From the NCBI RefSeq assembly GCF_024746815.1, contig NZ_CP080525.1, positions 5,698,501 to 5,762,500 on the forward strand: DNA of 64,000 nt, written 5' to 3'. The translations under genes were made by a program, and so were the position numbers. This stretch comes from Mesorhizobium sp. AR07 (GTDB taxonomy: Bacteria; Pseudomonadota; Alphaproteobacteria; Rhizobiales; Rhizobiaceae). The notes beneath the pieces were generated by a model. The model ran no database searches. It had not been told where the DNA came from and saw only the letters and a program-made list of their open reading frames with translations. Positions within the stretch are counted from its first letter, which is position 1. Every line of letters starts with the position of its first letter. This document shows, piece after piece, positions 50,001 through 58,868 of the stretch.

Positions 50001-52853
50001 AAACTGCAACCCCTGGAAGCCGATGGCGCCCGATACCGTCACCGTGCCGGCGGTGCCGGCGAACACGCCGACCTCGCCGCGCCAGCTGTCATTGATGCCG
50101 GCCTCGCCGGGTGCGCCGGTCCAGTTGGAGGTGCCGGCACTCCATTGGCCGGTGCCGCCGTCGACGCTGCCGTTGCCGGCGACATCGGTGCCGTCCCAGA
50201 ACTGCAGCAGCTGACCGCCATTGCGCTGCAGCAGGTTGACCTGGTTGGCAGCGGCGGTGGTAACGATGGCGTCTGTGGGAACCGCATCGAAGGATCCGGT
50301 GGTGGTGCCCGAAACGTTGAACAGCCGGTAGTAGCCGGTCACCGCGCTGGGCGCTTCCAGCGTGCCGCCCAGCGTCAGGTTGCCGTTGACGTTGACGAGG
50401 TCGTTGGTGGAGCCTCCGGCAACGCCGGGCGTGCCGAGTTCGAACAGGCTGGTCGAGCCGGCATTGAGAGTGAGATTGCCAGCCACGGTGAGTGTGCCGG
50501 GGCTGTTGCCGGCGAAGAGCGTGCCGTTGACGATGGTGGAGGCGATGGTGCCGCTGCCGCCGATGGCGGCGCCGGCGTCAACCGTGACGCCGGAGGACGA
50601 GGCGATCGATCCGTTGACGATGAGCTTGCCGGCGGAGACGGTGGTGGCGCCGGTGTAGTCGCTGCTGGCGGCAGTCAGGATGGTGGTGCCCGTGCCGCTA
50701 TGGCCCAGTGCCCCGCTGCCGGAAATCCTGTTGCCGACGATGACCGTGTCGCTGCGGTTGAAGTCGAGCTTGCCGCTGTTGGCGACATCGCCGTCGGCGA
50801 GCGCTCCCGCCGTACCGCCGTCGCCGACCTGCAAGGTGCCATTGCTGATCGTGGTGGCGCCGAAATAGGTATTGGCGCCGGCGAGGGCCACCGTGCCCGC
50901 GCCGGCCTTGGTGAGCCCGCCCGTTCCGCTCAGCACGCCGCTATAGGTCAGCGTGTTTCCCGCCGATGCCGACAATGTGCCGCCACCGGCGGCGAGGGTA
51001 GCGTCATTGCTGGCGGCGAAACTGGCCGTCGCCAGCAGGGTGCCGCCATCGAAGCTCAGCGCGCCGCTGCCAAGGTTGGCATCGGCGGAGACCGACAGCG
51101 TGCCGCCGTTGATGTTGGTGCCACCGGAATAGGTGTTGACGCCGGTCAGGACGGTCGTTCCGGCGCCGGTCTTGGTCAATACACCGGCGCCCGCGATCGC
51201 CGCGCCGATCGTGCCGTTCGACAGGTTGAAGGCGGTGGCGGCGGTGATCGTTCCCGTGCCGGTGACGCTGCCACCGGTGAGCGTGAAGGTGTCGACGCCG
51301 AGGTTGTAGCCGGCGGCGACATTGACGGTCGCGGTCCCGCTGTTGGTCAGCGTGCCGATGCCGGTCATGTCGCCGCCGGTCAGCGACAGCGTGCCGTTGT
51401 TCTGGTTGCTGATGTCGCCGGTGACGGCGACGGCGCCGCCGAGAACCTTGATCTGCCCGTCATTGACGATGCTGCTTATTCCCGACGACAGTGTCGCCGT
51501 GCCCGTCGGGCCGTTGAAATTGATCGTGCCGCCGCCTTGGTTGTTGACGGCGCCGGCGTCGATGACGCTGCCGTTGACGCCGACATTGATGACCGTGTTG
51601 TTGTTGAGCGTGTTGCCGGTGCCCCGCAACGTCGCGCCGGCGCCGATATTGATCATACCAGCGCCGTTGTTGATCGTCTGGGCGCTGAGCGTGCGCCCGG
51701 CGCTGATCGAGGTCGTGCCGAAATTGTTGAAGGCCGTGATGCCGGTCGCATCATCGGCCGCGGTCGATCCGGTTACCGACACGGTGACGCCGCCATCGAC
51801 CTGGATCGTGCCGTTGAACGTGCCCGCCAGCGTCGTGGCGCCGCCGAGTTCGATCGCGCCGATATTGCTGCCGGCGAGCGCCTTGATGCTGTTGGTGCCG
51901 CCGGTGATGATGATGGCGGTCGAAGGGGCGCCGTTCAAGCCGCCGCCGCCGCCCAGGGCGCCACCGGCGATCGTGCCGCTGTTGATGATCGTCAGGTTCT
52001 GGCCGATGATGCCGAAGCCGCCGGCCTGCGGCCGGTAAGGTTGGTAGTTCTGGAAATCGGTGCCGCCGCCGCCGCCCTTGATTGTGCCTGTATTGGTGAT
52101 CGTCAGCCCGGCCGAGCCGGTTGCGGTGATGCCGTTGCCGCCTCTGCCGCCGGTTCCGTTGCCGGAAGGGTCGGTGAACGGATTGATCGCTCCGCTTGAG
52201 CTTCCGCCGCCGCCGCCGGTGCCGCCGGTGATTGTGCTGGAATTGATGAGGTTGGCGCCGGTCGTGGCGATGATGCCGGAACCGCCGCCACCGCCGCCGC
52301 CGCCGCCACCATAAGAGTAAGACGGCACGGAATTGTAATTTCCGATACCGCCGTAGCCGCCTTTGCCGCCGGTAATGGCGCTGCTGTTGTTCAGATCGGC
52401 GCCGAGGGTCAGACCGGCGCCGCCGGCGCCGCCACCACCGCCGCCGGCGCCGGCGGCATAGCCGCCGCCGCCGCTGCCGCCACCATCCGAGCCGCCGCCG
52501 ACACCGCCGCGGGCCCCTTGACCAGAGGTAGTTCCGCCGCCGCCGCCGGGCGCGGTCGCGCTGCCATCTCCGTAGCCGCCGCCGCCCGAACCGCCACCTG
52601 CCGTGTAGCCATTCGGTGCGTCCCTGCCATTCCCGCCATTGCCGCCGATGACCTGAGCCATCGCCGGCTGATGCGTCGCCGCCAGCGCCAGCGGCGTGAC
52701 GAGCGCGGTGCCGGCAAGCAGCATCGCGCGGTAGCGCTTATGCCGGGGCTTGAGCGGCGATGTGGGCTGTGCGCCGGCGCGGCGTGTCCCCGTCGGCGAC
52801 ACCGGCTCGCCATTGGCATGAACTTCGTGTCCGCTACCGCAAATGCTGCTCAC
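44082..52853 (-). CDS. Giant autotransporter adhesin (2,923 aa)
   Basis: A type V secretion protein: a signal region (MLLAGTALVTPLALAATHQP near residue 44), a Gly-rich stretch (about 70-330), a long passenger of beta-helix PATR-like repeats of the GGTTISAGTLQLGNGG type, and a C-terminal beta-barrel of about 280 residues starting near LAVWSQAYGSWGDTDSDGN and ending ANLGVKF, with Phe last as expected. Residues about 1990-2390 are three near-identical 133-residue repeats. The start is GTG 52853; another start up to about residue 44 is possible. It is probably a surface adhesin or autoaggregation factor. No partner gene is needed. Confidence 0.88.
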   Translation of the reverse strand: MSSICGSGHEVHANGEPVSPTGTRRAGAQPTSPLKPRHKRYRAMLLAGTALVTPLALAATHQPAMAQVIGGNGGNGRDAPNGYTAGGGSGGGGYGDGSATAPGGGGGTTSGQGARGGVGGGSDGGGSGGGGYAAGAGGGGGGAGGAGLTLGADLNNSSAITGGKGGYGGIGNYNSVPSYSYGGGGGGGGGGSGIIATTGANLINSSTITGGTGGGGGSSSGAINPFTDPSGNGTGGRGGNGITATGSAGLTITNTGTIKGGGGGTDFQNYQPYRPQAGGFGIIGQNLTIINSGTIAGGALGGGGGLNGAPSTAIIITGGTNSIKALAGSNIGAIELGGATTLAGTFNGTIQVDGGVTVSVTGSTAADDATGITAFNNFGTTSISAGRTLSAQTINNGAGMINIGAGATLRGTGNTLNNNTVINVGVNGSVIDAGAVNNQGGGTINFNGPTGTATLSSGISSIVNDGQIKVLGGAVAVTGDISNQNNGTLSLTGGDMTGIGTLTNSGTATVNVAAGYNLGVDTFTLTGGSVTGTGTITAATAFNLSNGTIGAAIAGAGVLTKTGAGTTVLTGVNTYSGGTNINGGTLSVSADANLGSGALSFDGGTLLATASFAASNDATLAAGGGTLSASAGNTLTYSGVLSGTGGLTKAGAGTVALAGANTYFGATTISNGTLQVGDGGTAGALADGDVANSGKLDFNRSDTVIVGNRISGSGALGHSGTGTTILTAASSDYTGATTVSAGKLIVNGSIASSSGVTVDAGAAIGGSGTIASTIVNGTLFAGNSPGTLTVAGNLTLNAGSTSLFELGTPGVAGGSTNDLVNVNGNLTLGGTLEAPSAVTGYYRLFNVSGTTTGSFDAVPTDAIVTTAAANQVNLLQRNGGQLLQFWDGTDVAGNGSVDGGTGQWSAGTSNWTGAPGEAGINDSWRGEVGVFAGTAGTVTVSGAIGFQGLQFSTDGYELSGGALDLSGDAHGNAGASFITTDAGVTATVSSVLASAGMFGLDKLGSGTLVLAGDNTYSGLTTISAGTLQLGNGGAAGSVAGDIVNQGVLTFNRSDSNLTLGGAISGTGRVEQNGTGTSILAGANTYTGGTTINAGTLQVGDGASTGSIAGNIVNNSALVFNRSDFYGSFTGDLSGSGTLTVTGGGTLSTSGDLSHTGGTTIDSGSVLVVGDGATHGSLAGNVANAGSLAFDRSDDIVFAGDISGSGTFHKYGAGVLALSGDNSAYDGIVNVQAGTLRVENSSAIGTGYLMMYSGALDYGANVDLANIMTLQQDNTELWVKQGSARQAGIILSGGGVPHAVEKKGAGVLIVDRMNHGGATTVSDGTLRAGGSGAFDSRSAVTVASGAKLDLGGFNQTIASLAGAGDVVLGAGRLSTGDAGSTAFSGGISGTGGLTKSGSGIFTLSGTNSYGGTTEVDAGTLKASAANSFASGSAFSMVPGARLDLGGYDQTIGSLTGAGSVVLGAGTLTLGGDGTSSTFAGDINGTGGLTKTGSGIFTLGKTGSGNLRLAKQSSGAFTQASSTYTGATKVDVGTLQAGAAGVFAPLSNFTVSSGAKLDLNGFDQTIGSLGGGGSVTLGAGTLTTGNASDTSFSGVISGGGGLVKQGTGTFAVTGTNTYTGTTSVKAGRLLVDGKLADTAVTIDSGATLGGSGTIDGAVAIADGGHLAPGSGPGPLTLGSLSLSAGAYLDYQLGLTGNRVDVNGDLTLDGTLNISAGNDFGAGIYRLFNYGGTLADNGLAIGTVPSTLSAGDLSVQTAVATQVNLVNTGGAALNFWDGGAPGNVNNGAVDGGDGVWSVAGGNWTGQDGAFNTPMTPQPGYAIFQGQAGTVTVDGGQGTIAVTGMQFATDGYRIEGDAIALGAPQTIIRVGDGTQSSATTKATIASELTGAGTLVKDDHGTLTLTGENTYTGGTLIKGGTLAISSNANLGAAAGGLAFDGGTLRNTAAMSTARDIDLRTAGGTFATDADLTASGMISGKGKLTKTGAATLTLTGASTYAQGTTISQGTLQLGNGGGQGSIVGDVANSGVLAFNRSDTLTFTGAISGSGSLKQIGTGKTVLTGANSYAGGTTIAAGTLAGSASSFGSGAILDDAALIIDQATDATFANAINGTGSFAKTGMGTLSLTGTSTYAQGTTISQGTLQLGNGSAQGSIVGDVANGGVLAFNRSDTLTFTGAISGSGSLKQIGTGKTVLTGANSYAGSTTIAAGTLAGSASSFGSGAILDDAALIIDQATDATFANAINGTGSFTKTGTGTLSLTGTSTYAQGTTISQGTLQLGNGGGQGSIVGDVANSGVLAFNRSDTLTFTGAISGSGSLKQIGTGKTVLTGANSYAGGTTIAAGTLAGSASSFGSGAILDDAALIIDQAVDATFANAINGTGSFTKTGTGRLNLTGTSLLSGQTTVNAGRLSVNGSLANSAVTLQSGASLGGTGTVGKVTALSGSTVAPGNSIGTLNVAGDASFAAGSIYQVEADATGKSDRLAVSGKVTLSGGTVQVLAATGDYATTPQYTILTAASGIAGQFASVTSNFAFLTPTLSYTANAISLSLARNDVSFGDVGRTRNQIAAAGGAEQLGTGNALYNAVTSLDEDTARKAFDALSGEVHASVNGMLVEDSRFLADAANARIRAAFGEAGATSVPVMAYGPGGPVLAEAATDRLAVWSQAYGSWGDTDSDGNAATFSRSTGGFVVGADTPIGDNWRLGVIGGYSQTSFDATDRASSGSSSSYHVGLFGGGRWGVFSLRGGAAYSWHDIETSRDVVFPGFSDSLAAKYHAGTAQVFGELGYGLNIGGVSLEPFGGLAHVNVKADGFSEQGGRAALASAGSTTETTFTTVGLRAGADFTVRDISATVRGMVGWRHAFGDTTPLSSLAFAGGGAFTVAGVPIAKDSAIVEAGLDFTLTPSATLGVSYTSQFGGAAIDQSFKANLGVKF
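45683..46880 (-). repeat. Three tandem 399-bp repeats inside the autotransporter
   Basis: The unit repeats with a 399-base period (landmark GGCGCCGGTGAGCACGGTC at about 45876, 46275 and 46674) with few differences between copies. 399 is divisible by three, so gain or loss of a unit keeps the frame and changes passenger length by 133 residues. Confidence 0.9.
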
Positions 52854-53354
52854 TCAGTCTTCCCCGTCTTCGCGAACCGGCGGCAGCCGGTGCACAAAGC
52901 TCCGCCGCCGCCGAAAACAGCCATGCCGTCGGTCGCAGTTCACATCGGTTTCAAAATTCGGCGCCGGCACGCCCATTCCCCGAGCACCGGACGAGCGGGA
53001 CCCTATGTCCGCCCAAAACCGCGGTCAATTCTCAGGAACTGACTATTATTGGGAGGAGTTTTGCCCGTTTTTGCAGATGCTTAGCCGAGGTCGGGGTCAA
53101 GGCAGGCGTCGAACGCGGCTCGACGGCGCGGGCCGCATCGCCTTCGTCGACGTCGAAAATCTGCCGTTCACCGGCACCGGCCGCAAAAGAGTTTCCATCT
53201 CTGGCCATCAATGGCTTTTGATGAGTGGCGCGTGGGCTGCCGGTGAAGTTTTAGCGGTGATTTGCAACGATAGCGAAATTCCTTATCTTGAAAGACGCTT
53301 ACGCTCTTCGATGAAATGGTGCGGCAACCGCGTCGTAAGCTAGAAACCTGTGAG
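52854..53354. other. Intergenic stretch with no convincing gene
   Basis: Overlapping plus-strand ORFs are Arg/Ala/Pro-rich shadows of the GC bias. Nothing resembles a protein family or RNA. It holds the upstream regions of the autotransporter and the AraC gene. Confidence 0.5.
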
Positions 53355-54191
53355 ATGGCATTCGAACACGACCAAAAGCCCGATACTCCTCCCGATCGCA
53401 CATCCCCGCAGGGCCTCGAGAACTACTTTGCCGGCCGTACCCTGATCAGCGGTGACGGCCCAGCCTGGACGGATATGTTCGTGCAGGTCTTCTCGCGCCT
53501 GCGCGAACAAGCGCCTTTCCTGGTGCCGGCGGTGGCCGAGCCGTTGATCGTGTGGGTGATATCAGGGGGTGCGCTGGTCGAGGAACGCGATCTGGGTGGA
53601 GAATGGATGGCGAACCGGGTGGCCGTGGGGGATTTTTTCCTCACCCGCTCCGTGACGCCATATGAGTTGCGCTGGCGTGCGGAGGGCGACGAACCGTTCC
53701 AGGTCATGCATCTCTATCTGTCGGTCCCATTGTTTGAACGGGTGGCGCAGGAGATATCGGGCAAGGCCACGGTCGGCCTGCGCGATATCTCCGACGGCCG
53801 GGATGAACAACTGTCTCACTTGCTGGCCCTCATTCACCGCGAGCTCACCGCGGAAGGCGCCGGCAGCGCGCTTTTTATCCAGGGGTTGGCGCAAAGCCTG
53901 GCCGTTCATTTGATCCGGCATTACACGTCGGGAGCAGGCGAACGGCGCCGACAAAACGCTCTTCCGGGCGCAAAACTGCGCCGGGCGATGGCCTTCATGG
54001 AGGCGCATCTGGACGAGCCGTTTGACCTGGCCCAGGTGGCGCGAGGCGTAGGCATCAGCGAGTTCCACTTCAGCCGCTTGTTCAAGAAGGCCATGGGACT
54101 TTCGCCGTCTCATCAGTTCATTCGCCAGCGCGTCGCCAAGGCCCAGAGATTGTTGCAGGAGACCGATACCAGCATCATCGAGATCCTATGA
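53355..54191 (+). pseudogene. AraC-family regulator, C-terminus truncated
   Basis: The product has an AraC cupin-type N-terminal domain (PLIVWVISGGALVEERDLGG) and the first HTH (AQVARGVGISEFHFSRLFKK). After ETDTSIIEIL it stops; the usual continuation, the second HTH with AxxxGYxxxSHFxRxFr, is missing (about 35 residues). Without it, DNA binding is doubtful. The start is taken at MAFEHDQ because the upstream ORF extension lacks a signal. The following DNA leads into an SDR gene, its likely former target. Confidence 0.75.
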
Positions 54192-54366
54192 GTCTGGACA
54201 GCGGCCTGCTTTGATACGGCGGGAAGTGTTGTCCCGGCCAGAATAGAGCAAGATCCCGACAGTTCGCGCAGGTCGCCGCGCGAAGGCTCCGACGCCTCCG
54301 ACTAAATTCCTCCTTGTCCAACACGCCCCCCGGTTCAACCGAAGGGTCCCAACAAGGAGCAGAACA

Positions 54367-55114
54367 ATGACCAGCATTTCTGGAAAAATCGCACTGGTTA
54401 CGGGTGCATCGAGTGGCATAGGTGCTGCCACTGCCTTGAAACTTGCGGAGGCCGGCGCCAAGGTCGGTATCGCAGCACGGCGAACGGACAAGCTCGAAGC
54501 TCTCAAGAGCGAAATCGCCTCGAAGGGCGGTGAGGCCCTGGTGATCGAGATGGATGTGGTTGATGCGGCCGCAGTCGAGGCTGGCGTGAAGAAGCTGGTC
54601 GACGCCTATGGCTCCATCGACATTCTCGTCAACAATGCAGGGCTGATGCCGCTTTCCGACCTCGATCAACTCAAGACCAACGAATGGCACCGCATGGTCG
54701 ATGTCAATTTGAAGGGCCTGCTGAACGTCACCGCCGCCGTGCTGCCCCGGATGGTCAAGCAGCATTCCGGTCATATCTTCAACGTCCTCGATCGCCGGCC
54801 GCAAGGTCTTCAAGGGCCTGTCGGTCTATTGTGCCACGAAGCACGCGGTGGCTGCCTTCTCTGACGGCCTGCGCATGGAGGTCGGCCAGAAGCACAACAT
54901 CCGGGTCACCTGCATCCAGCCAGGGGCCGTCGCCACCGAGCTTTACGACCACATCACCGACGCCGGCTATCGGCAGCAGATGGACGATCTCGCCAAGCAG
55001 ATGACGTTCCTGCAGGGCTCGGACATCGGCGACACCATCGTTTTTGCCGCGCAGGCACCCTCGCATGTGGATGTGGCCGAGCTGTTCGTCATGCCGGTCG
55101 AGCAGGGCTGGTAA
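54367..55114 (+). pseudogene. Short-chain dehydrogenase, frameshifted
   Basis: ATG 54367 follows AAGGAGCAGAAC. The first part has the NADP motif TGASSGIGAATALKLAEAG, ARRTDKL and the NNAG motif VNNAGLMPLSD. After HIFNV the frame breaks; the rest, in another frame, continues SIAGRKVFKGLSVYCATKHA (YxxxK) to VAELFVMPVEQGW. Loss of two bases near 54786 (AACGTCCTCG where AACGTCTCCTCG would give NVSS) explains it and removes the catalytic Ser region. Length once repaired is 249 residues, normal for the family. Confidence 0.85.
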
Positions 55115-55180
55115 TTGAAATCAGAGACCTTCCGCCTCTCCGTCCTTGGGCGGGGAGGCCACCCTCAACAGGAGTTCAAG

Positions 55181-55728
55181 ATGAAAGAGATACCTGCTTC
55201 TCAGGCCTATCACCTCCTCGAACCGGGTCCGATTGTTCTGGTAACGACGAGCTATAAGGGCAAGCCGAATGTGATGACCATGGGTTTCCACATGATGATC
55301 CAGCATGAGCCGCCGCTGATCGGCTGCATCGTCGGCCCCTGGGACCACAGCCATCGGGCGATGAGAGAAACCGGCGAATGCGTCATCGCGATTCCAACAA
55401 TCGATCTGGCCGAAACTGTCGTCGACATCGGCAATTGCTCCGGCGCTTCCGTGGACAAGTTTCAGCGATTCGGGCTGAAGCAGCGCCCGGCAAGCGATGT
55501 TAAGGCCCCGCTGATTGGCGATTGCCTTGCCAACATCGAGTGCAAGGTCGCCGACACCAGCCTTGTAGACACCTACGGCCTCTTCATCCTCGAGGCGAAA
55601 CGGATCTGGGTCGATGAAGCACGAACGGAACGCCGAACCCTGCATCATCGTGGTGACGGCGTTTCACCATCGACGGTGACACGCTCGATCTCAGCAACCG
55701 CATGACGAAGTGGCGGCAACTCCCATAA
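55181..55728 (+). pseudogene. Flavin reductase family protein, frameshifted near the end
   Basis: ATG 55181 follows AGGAG. The protein binds FMN and reduces it with NAD(P)H: PIVLVTTSYKGKPNVMTMGF, a WDHSHRAMRETGECVIAIP segment, and the tail HHRGDGV are the family pattern. One T is missing near 55664 (GTTTCACC, where GTTTTCACC would give FTIDGDT), so the ORF ends with a wrong 13-residue tail at 55705. Corrected, it runs to TAA 55728. It lies 66 bases after the SDR gene. Confidence 0.75.
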
Positions 55729-55946
55729 GCTACCCACACGTCGGCAACGATGCCTCTTGGGGATTTGCTCAGATGAACAACCTGAAGAGTCAGCCTTCCT
55801 GACAGACGGAACGCATCCCTAGGTCGGCTTGTGAATCACCGCAGATGGCGACATTCGCCACAACCTGGGGCGCCCATCACCCGCTGGTGGGCATGGCGCA
55901 AATTCCTTTCCCCGCCGCTGTCGATGTTGCAGATACGGCGTAGGTT

Positions 55947-56852
55947 TCATGCGTTCATCGTCTGGAGCCGTTCACGGAACTGATCGGCCATCCAGTCGAT
56001 GAACACGCGCAGGCGCGGCGATAGCTGGCGGGTGTGCGAATAAAGCACGTGGACCGGCAAAGGCGAGGGGGGAAAGTCGGCGAGCACTTCGACAAGGGCT
56101 CCGCTGGCCAGTTCCGAAACGACGCGGTATCGCGGCACCTGGATCAGCCCAAGGCCCAGGCATGCGGAGGCGACATTGGTCTCGGGGCCAGTCACGGTCA
56201 CATTGGCGGGTAAGGTCAATTGGCGGGTCTTTGCGCCGACGGCAAAGACGAGAGGTATAATCTCGGCGGAGTCTGGAGCGAGCAAGCCGACCATTTCGTG
56301 CCCCTCCAGATCGTCGGGCGTTTGCGGCGTGCCAAAGCGGTCGAGGTAGTCAGGGCTGGCGAAGGTGCCCCTTTCCAGCGTCGCCAGACGCCGCCGTATC
56401 AACGGGCTGTCGGCCAGTTCGCCGGCGCGCAGCAGGCAGTCGAACCCTTCGCGGATCATGTCCAGCGGCTGGTGCATCTCGCTGATGTGCAGGCGAATGT
56501 CCGGATACATCGCGCGGAAGCGAGGCAGGCCTGGCAGCAGGAAATACCGCGCCTGGGTGCCATGCATGTCGACGCGAACCAGACCCGATGGCTTGGCGCC
56601 GACAAAGGCGCCCTCGGCGTCTTCCAGGTCGGCGATCAGGCCGACGCAACGCTGATAGTAGGCTTCGCCATCCAGTGTCGGGCTGACCTGGCGCGTCGTG
56701 CGCTGCAGCAACCGCACGCCCAGCCGTGCCTCCAGACCCTTCACCGCATCTGTGACCGATGAGCGGGGCAGGCCGAGATCGTCGGCAGCCTTGGTAAAGC
56801 TGCGCCGCTCGACGATGCGGATGAAGACGCGCATGGCATCGAAGCGATCCAT
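55947..56852 (-). CDS. LysR-family regulator beside the SDR genes
   Basis: The 301-residue product has the N-terminal winged helix (MDRFDAMRVFIRIVERRSFT, SSVTDAVKGLEARLGVRLL) and the effector-binding domain of the group acting on aldehydes, quinones or other electrophiles. It is divergent from the SDR gene at 56969 (116-base gap), suggesting control of that gene and of 57784. Length is normal. Confidence 0.88.
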   Translation of the reverse strand: MDRFDAMRVFIRIVERRSFTKAADDLGLPRSSVTDAVKGLEARLGVRLLQRTTRQVSPTLDGEAYYQRCVGLIADLEDAEGAFVGAKPSGLVRVDMHGTQARYFLLPGLPRFRAMYPDIRLHISEMHQPLDMIREGFDCLLRAGELADSPLIRRRLATLERGTFASPDYLDRFGTPQTPDDLEGHEMVGLLAPDSAEIIPLVFAVGAKTRQLTLPANVTVTGPETNVASACLGLGLIQVPRYRVVSELASGALVEVLADFPPSPLPVHVLYSHTRQLSPRLRVFIDWMADQFRERLQTMNA

Positions 56853-56968
56853 TGTCCGAACTCCCGAATTATGATGTCGGATTATGGCCGATTATCCGCC
56901 GGAAAAGAAGGTGCATCTTGATCCCATCAGCCGCCGATCACCGGTGGCCATCACCAAGGAGAGAGATC

Positions 56969-57709
56969 ATGACCACCCAGACCAACAAAGTAGCCATCGT
57001 CACCGGCGCCTCGGGCGGTATCGGCGCCGCAGTCGCCGAACGCCTTGCCAGGGACGGCTTCACCGTCGTGGTGAACTATGCCGGCAATGCCGCCTCGGCC
57101 GAGGCTGTGGTCGCCAGGATCGAAGCGGCCGGCGGCCGGGCCGTCGCGGCGAAGGCCGACATCTCGGATGTCGCCGCGGTCGTCCGCATGTTCGACTCGG
57201 CCGAGACCGCCTTCGGCGGCGTCGACGTGCTGATCAACAACGCCGGCATCATGAGCCTGGCGGCAATCAAGGACAGCGACGATGCCCTGTTCGATCGCCA
57301 CATCGCGGTCAACCTGAAGGGTACCTTCAACACGCTGCGCGAGGCGGCTCGTCGCCTGCGCGATGGCGGCCGGATCGTCAACTTCTCGTCCAGTGTCACC
57401 AGCATGCTGCAGCCGAGCTACGGCGTCTATGCCGCTACCAAAGCCGCGGTCGAAGCCATGACCAGCGTCCTCGCCAAGGAACTGCGCGGCCGCAACATCA
57501 CGGTCAACGCCATCGCGCCGGGGCCGACGGCAACCAGGCTTTTCCTCGACGGCAAGCCGCAGGAGGTGATCGACCGTCTGTCGAAGATGGCGCCACTCGA
57601 ACGTCTCGGCCAGCCCGATGACATCGCCAATGCCGTCGCCTTCCTCGCCGGCCCGGACGGCGCCTGGATCAACGGCCAGACCCTGCGCGCCAATGGCGGG
57701 ATCATCTGA
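56969..57709 (+). CDS. Short-chain dehydrogenase/reductase 2
   Basis: The 246-residue protein has the SDR landmarks TGASGGIGAAVAERLARDG, LINNAGIMSLAAIKD, the catalytic Ser in NFSSSVTSM and YGVYAATKAAVEAM (YxxxK), and ends with an ALANGGII-type tail. It belongs to the FabG-like classical SDRs and reduces a carbonyl with NADPH. ATG 56969 follows AAGGAGAGAGATC. The substrate is unknown. Confidence 0.9.
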   Translation: MTTQTNKVAIVTGASGGIGAAVAERLARDGFTVVVNYAGNAASAEAVVARIEAAGGRAVAAKADISDVAAVVRMFDSAETAFGGVDVLINNAGIMSLAAIKDSDDALFDRHIAVNLKGTFNTLREAARRLRDGGRIVNFSSSVTSMLQPSYGVYAATKAAVEAMTSVLAKELRGRNITVNAIAPGPTATRLFLDGKPQEVIDRLSKMAPLERLGQPDDIANAVAFLAGPDGAWINGQTLRANGGII

Positions 57710-57783
57710 TCCGGACCTGTCCATCACCCTCAGACATACCCGACCCACCTCAAACCCAAAACCTCAAGCAAGGAGATTTCATC

Positions 57784-58686
57784 ATGTCCAAGTCCATCAT
57801 CCTCGTCACCGGCGCTTCCTCGGGCTTCGGCCTCATGACCGCCAAGGCCCTGGCCGAGGCTGGCCATACCGTCTACGCCTCGATGCGCGAGACCACGGGC
57901 CGCAATGCACCGCAAGTCGCTGCGGTCGCCGCCTGGGCGGCCGAACAGAAGGCGGATATGCGCACCGTCGAACTGGACGTGCAGTCCGATGCGTCGGCCG
58001 ATGCCGGCATCGGCCACATCATCGCCGATGTGGGCCGATTGGACGTCATCGTCCACAATGCCGGCCACATGGTGTTCGGCCCGGCCGAAGCCTTCACGCC
58101 TGAGCAACTGATCCAGCAGTATGACGTCAATGTGCTGGGCGCCCAGCGGGTCAACCGGGCAGCATTGCCCCATCTGCGCCGCCAGCACAAAGGCCTGCTG
58201 GTCTGGGTCGGTTCTTCCTCGACGCGTGGCGGCACCCCGCCATTCCTGGCGCCATATTTCGCGGCCAAGGCGGCGATGGACGCGCTTGCCGTGTCCTACT
58301 CCACCGAGCTTGCACTGTGGGGCATCGAGACGACCATCATGGTTCCCGGCGCTTTCACCAAGGGCACCAATCACTTCGCGCATTCGGGCAAGCCGTCCGA
58401 CGCGGCGCGGGTCGCGGAGTATGAAGCAGGCCCCTATGCCGGCATCGCCGACAAGGCGCTGAAGGGGTTGGCTGGCCTCGAACCCGCCGACGCCGATCCG
58501 GCGGAAGTGGCGCGCGCGATCGTCCGCGTCGTGGATGCGCCGTTCGGCAAGCGGCCGTTCCGGGTTCACGTCGATCCGTCACAGGATGGCGCGGAGATCG
58601 TCAACGGCGTCGCCGACCGCATGCGCCGCGAAATGTACCGCAATATCGACCTGGAAAGCCTGCTCCACCCGGCGATCATCGCCTGA
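57784..58686 (+). CDS. Short-chain dehydrogenase/reductase 3
   Basis: The 300-residue SDR has the cofactor motif TGASSGFGLMTAKALAEAG, HNAGHMVFGPAEAFT and PYFAAKAAMDALAVSYSTEL (YxxxK). It is longer than classical SDRs, with a 40-residue C-terminal extension. AAGGAG precedes ATG 57784. It follows SDR 2 after 74 bases and may be co-transcribed. The function is unknown. Confidence 0.9.
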   Translation: MSKSIILVTGASSGFGLMTAKALAEAGHTVYASMRETTGRNAPQVAAVAAWAAEQKADMRTVELDVQSDASADAGIGHIIADVGRLDVIVHNAGHMVFGPAEAFTPEQLIQQYDVNVLGAQRVNRAALPHLRRQHKGLLVWVGSSSTRGGTPPFLAPYFAAKAAMDALAVSYSTELALWGIETTIMVPGAFTKGTNHFAHSGKPSDAARVAEYEAGPYAGIADKALKGLAGLEPADADPAEVARAIVRVVDAPFGKRPFRVHVDPSQDGAEIVNGVADRMRREMYRNIDLESLLHPAIIA

Positions 58687-58696
58687 GTTTGAGCCC

Positions 58697-58724
58697 GCCC
58701 TCCCTCGCGATTGCGCGGGAGGGC
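58697..58724 (+). terminator. Hairpin after SDR 3
   Basis: GCCCTCCC (58697-58704) pairs with GGGAGGGC (58717-58724), ten bases after the stop. Confidence 0.55.
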
Positions 58725-58747
58725 GTATCGCCGTTTCCATTTCTGCT

Positions 58748-58775
58748 GGGGGTTACCGTGACCCCCGAATTTTTC
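58748..58775 (+). terminator. Second terminator with a T-run
   Basis: GGGGGT (58748-58753) pairs with ACCCCC (58761-58766), followed by GAATTTTTC. It insulates the SDR unit from the convergent 58.9-kb gene. Confidence 0.5.
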
Positions 58776-58868
58776 ACTCCCACCTACAAGCTGACCCTCG
58801 AGGTCGCGCAGCGGATGACCGCGCCCCTGAGCTGAATTCCTTCAGCCTCGCCCGGGTGAGGGGACCTT

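Noticed and set aside
50145-52199. 684-codon plus-strand ORF opposite the autotransporter
   Set aside because: Same reasoning: Ala/Gly/Arg/Asp-rich with no domain, antisense to the passenger region.
52854-53342. Overlapping ORFs before the AraC gene
   Set aside because: Low-complexity Arg/Ala/Pro translations without start signals or family resemblance.
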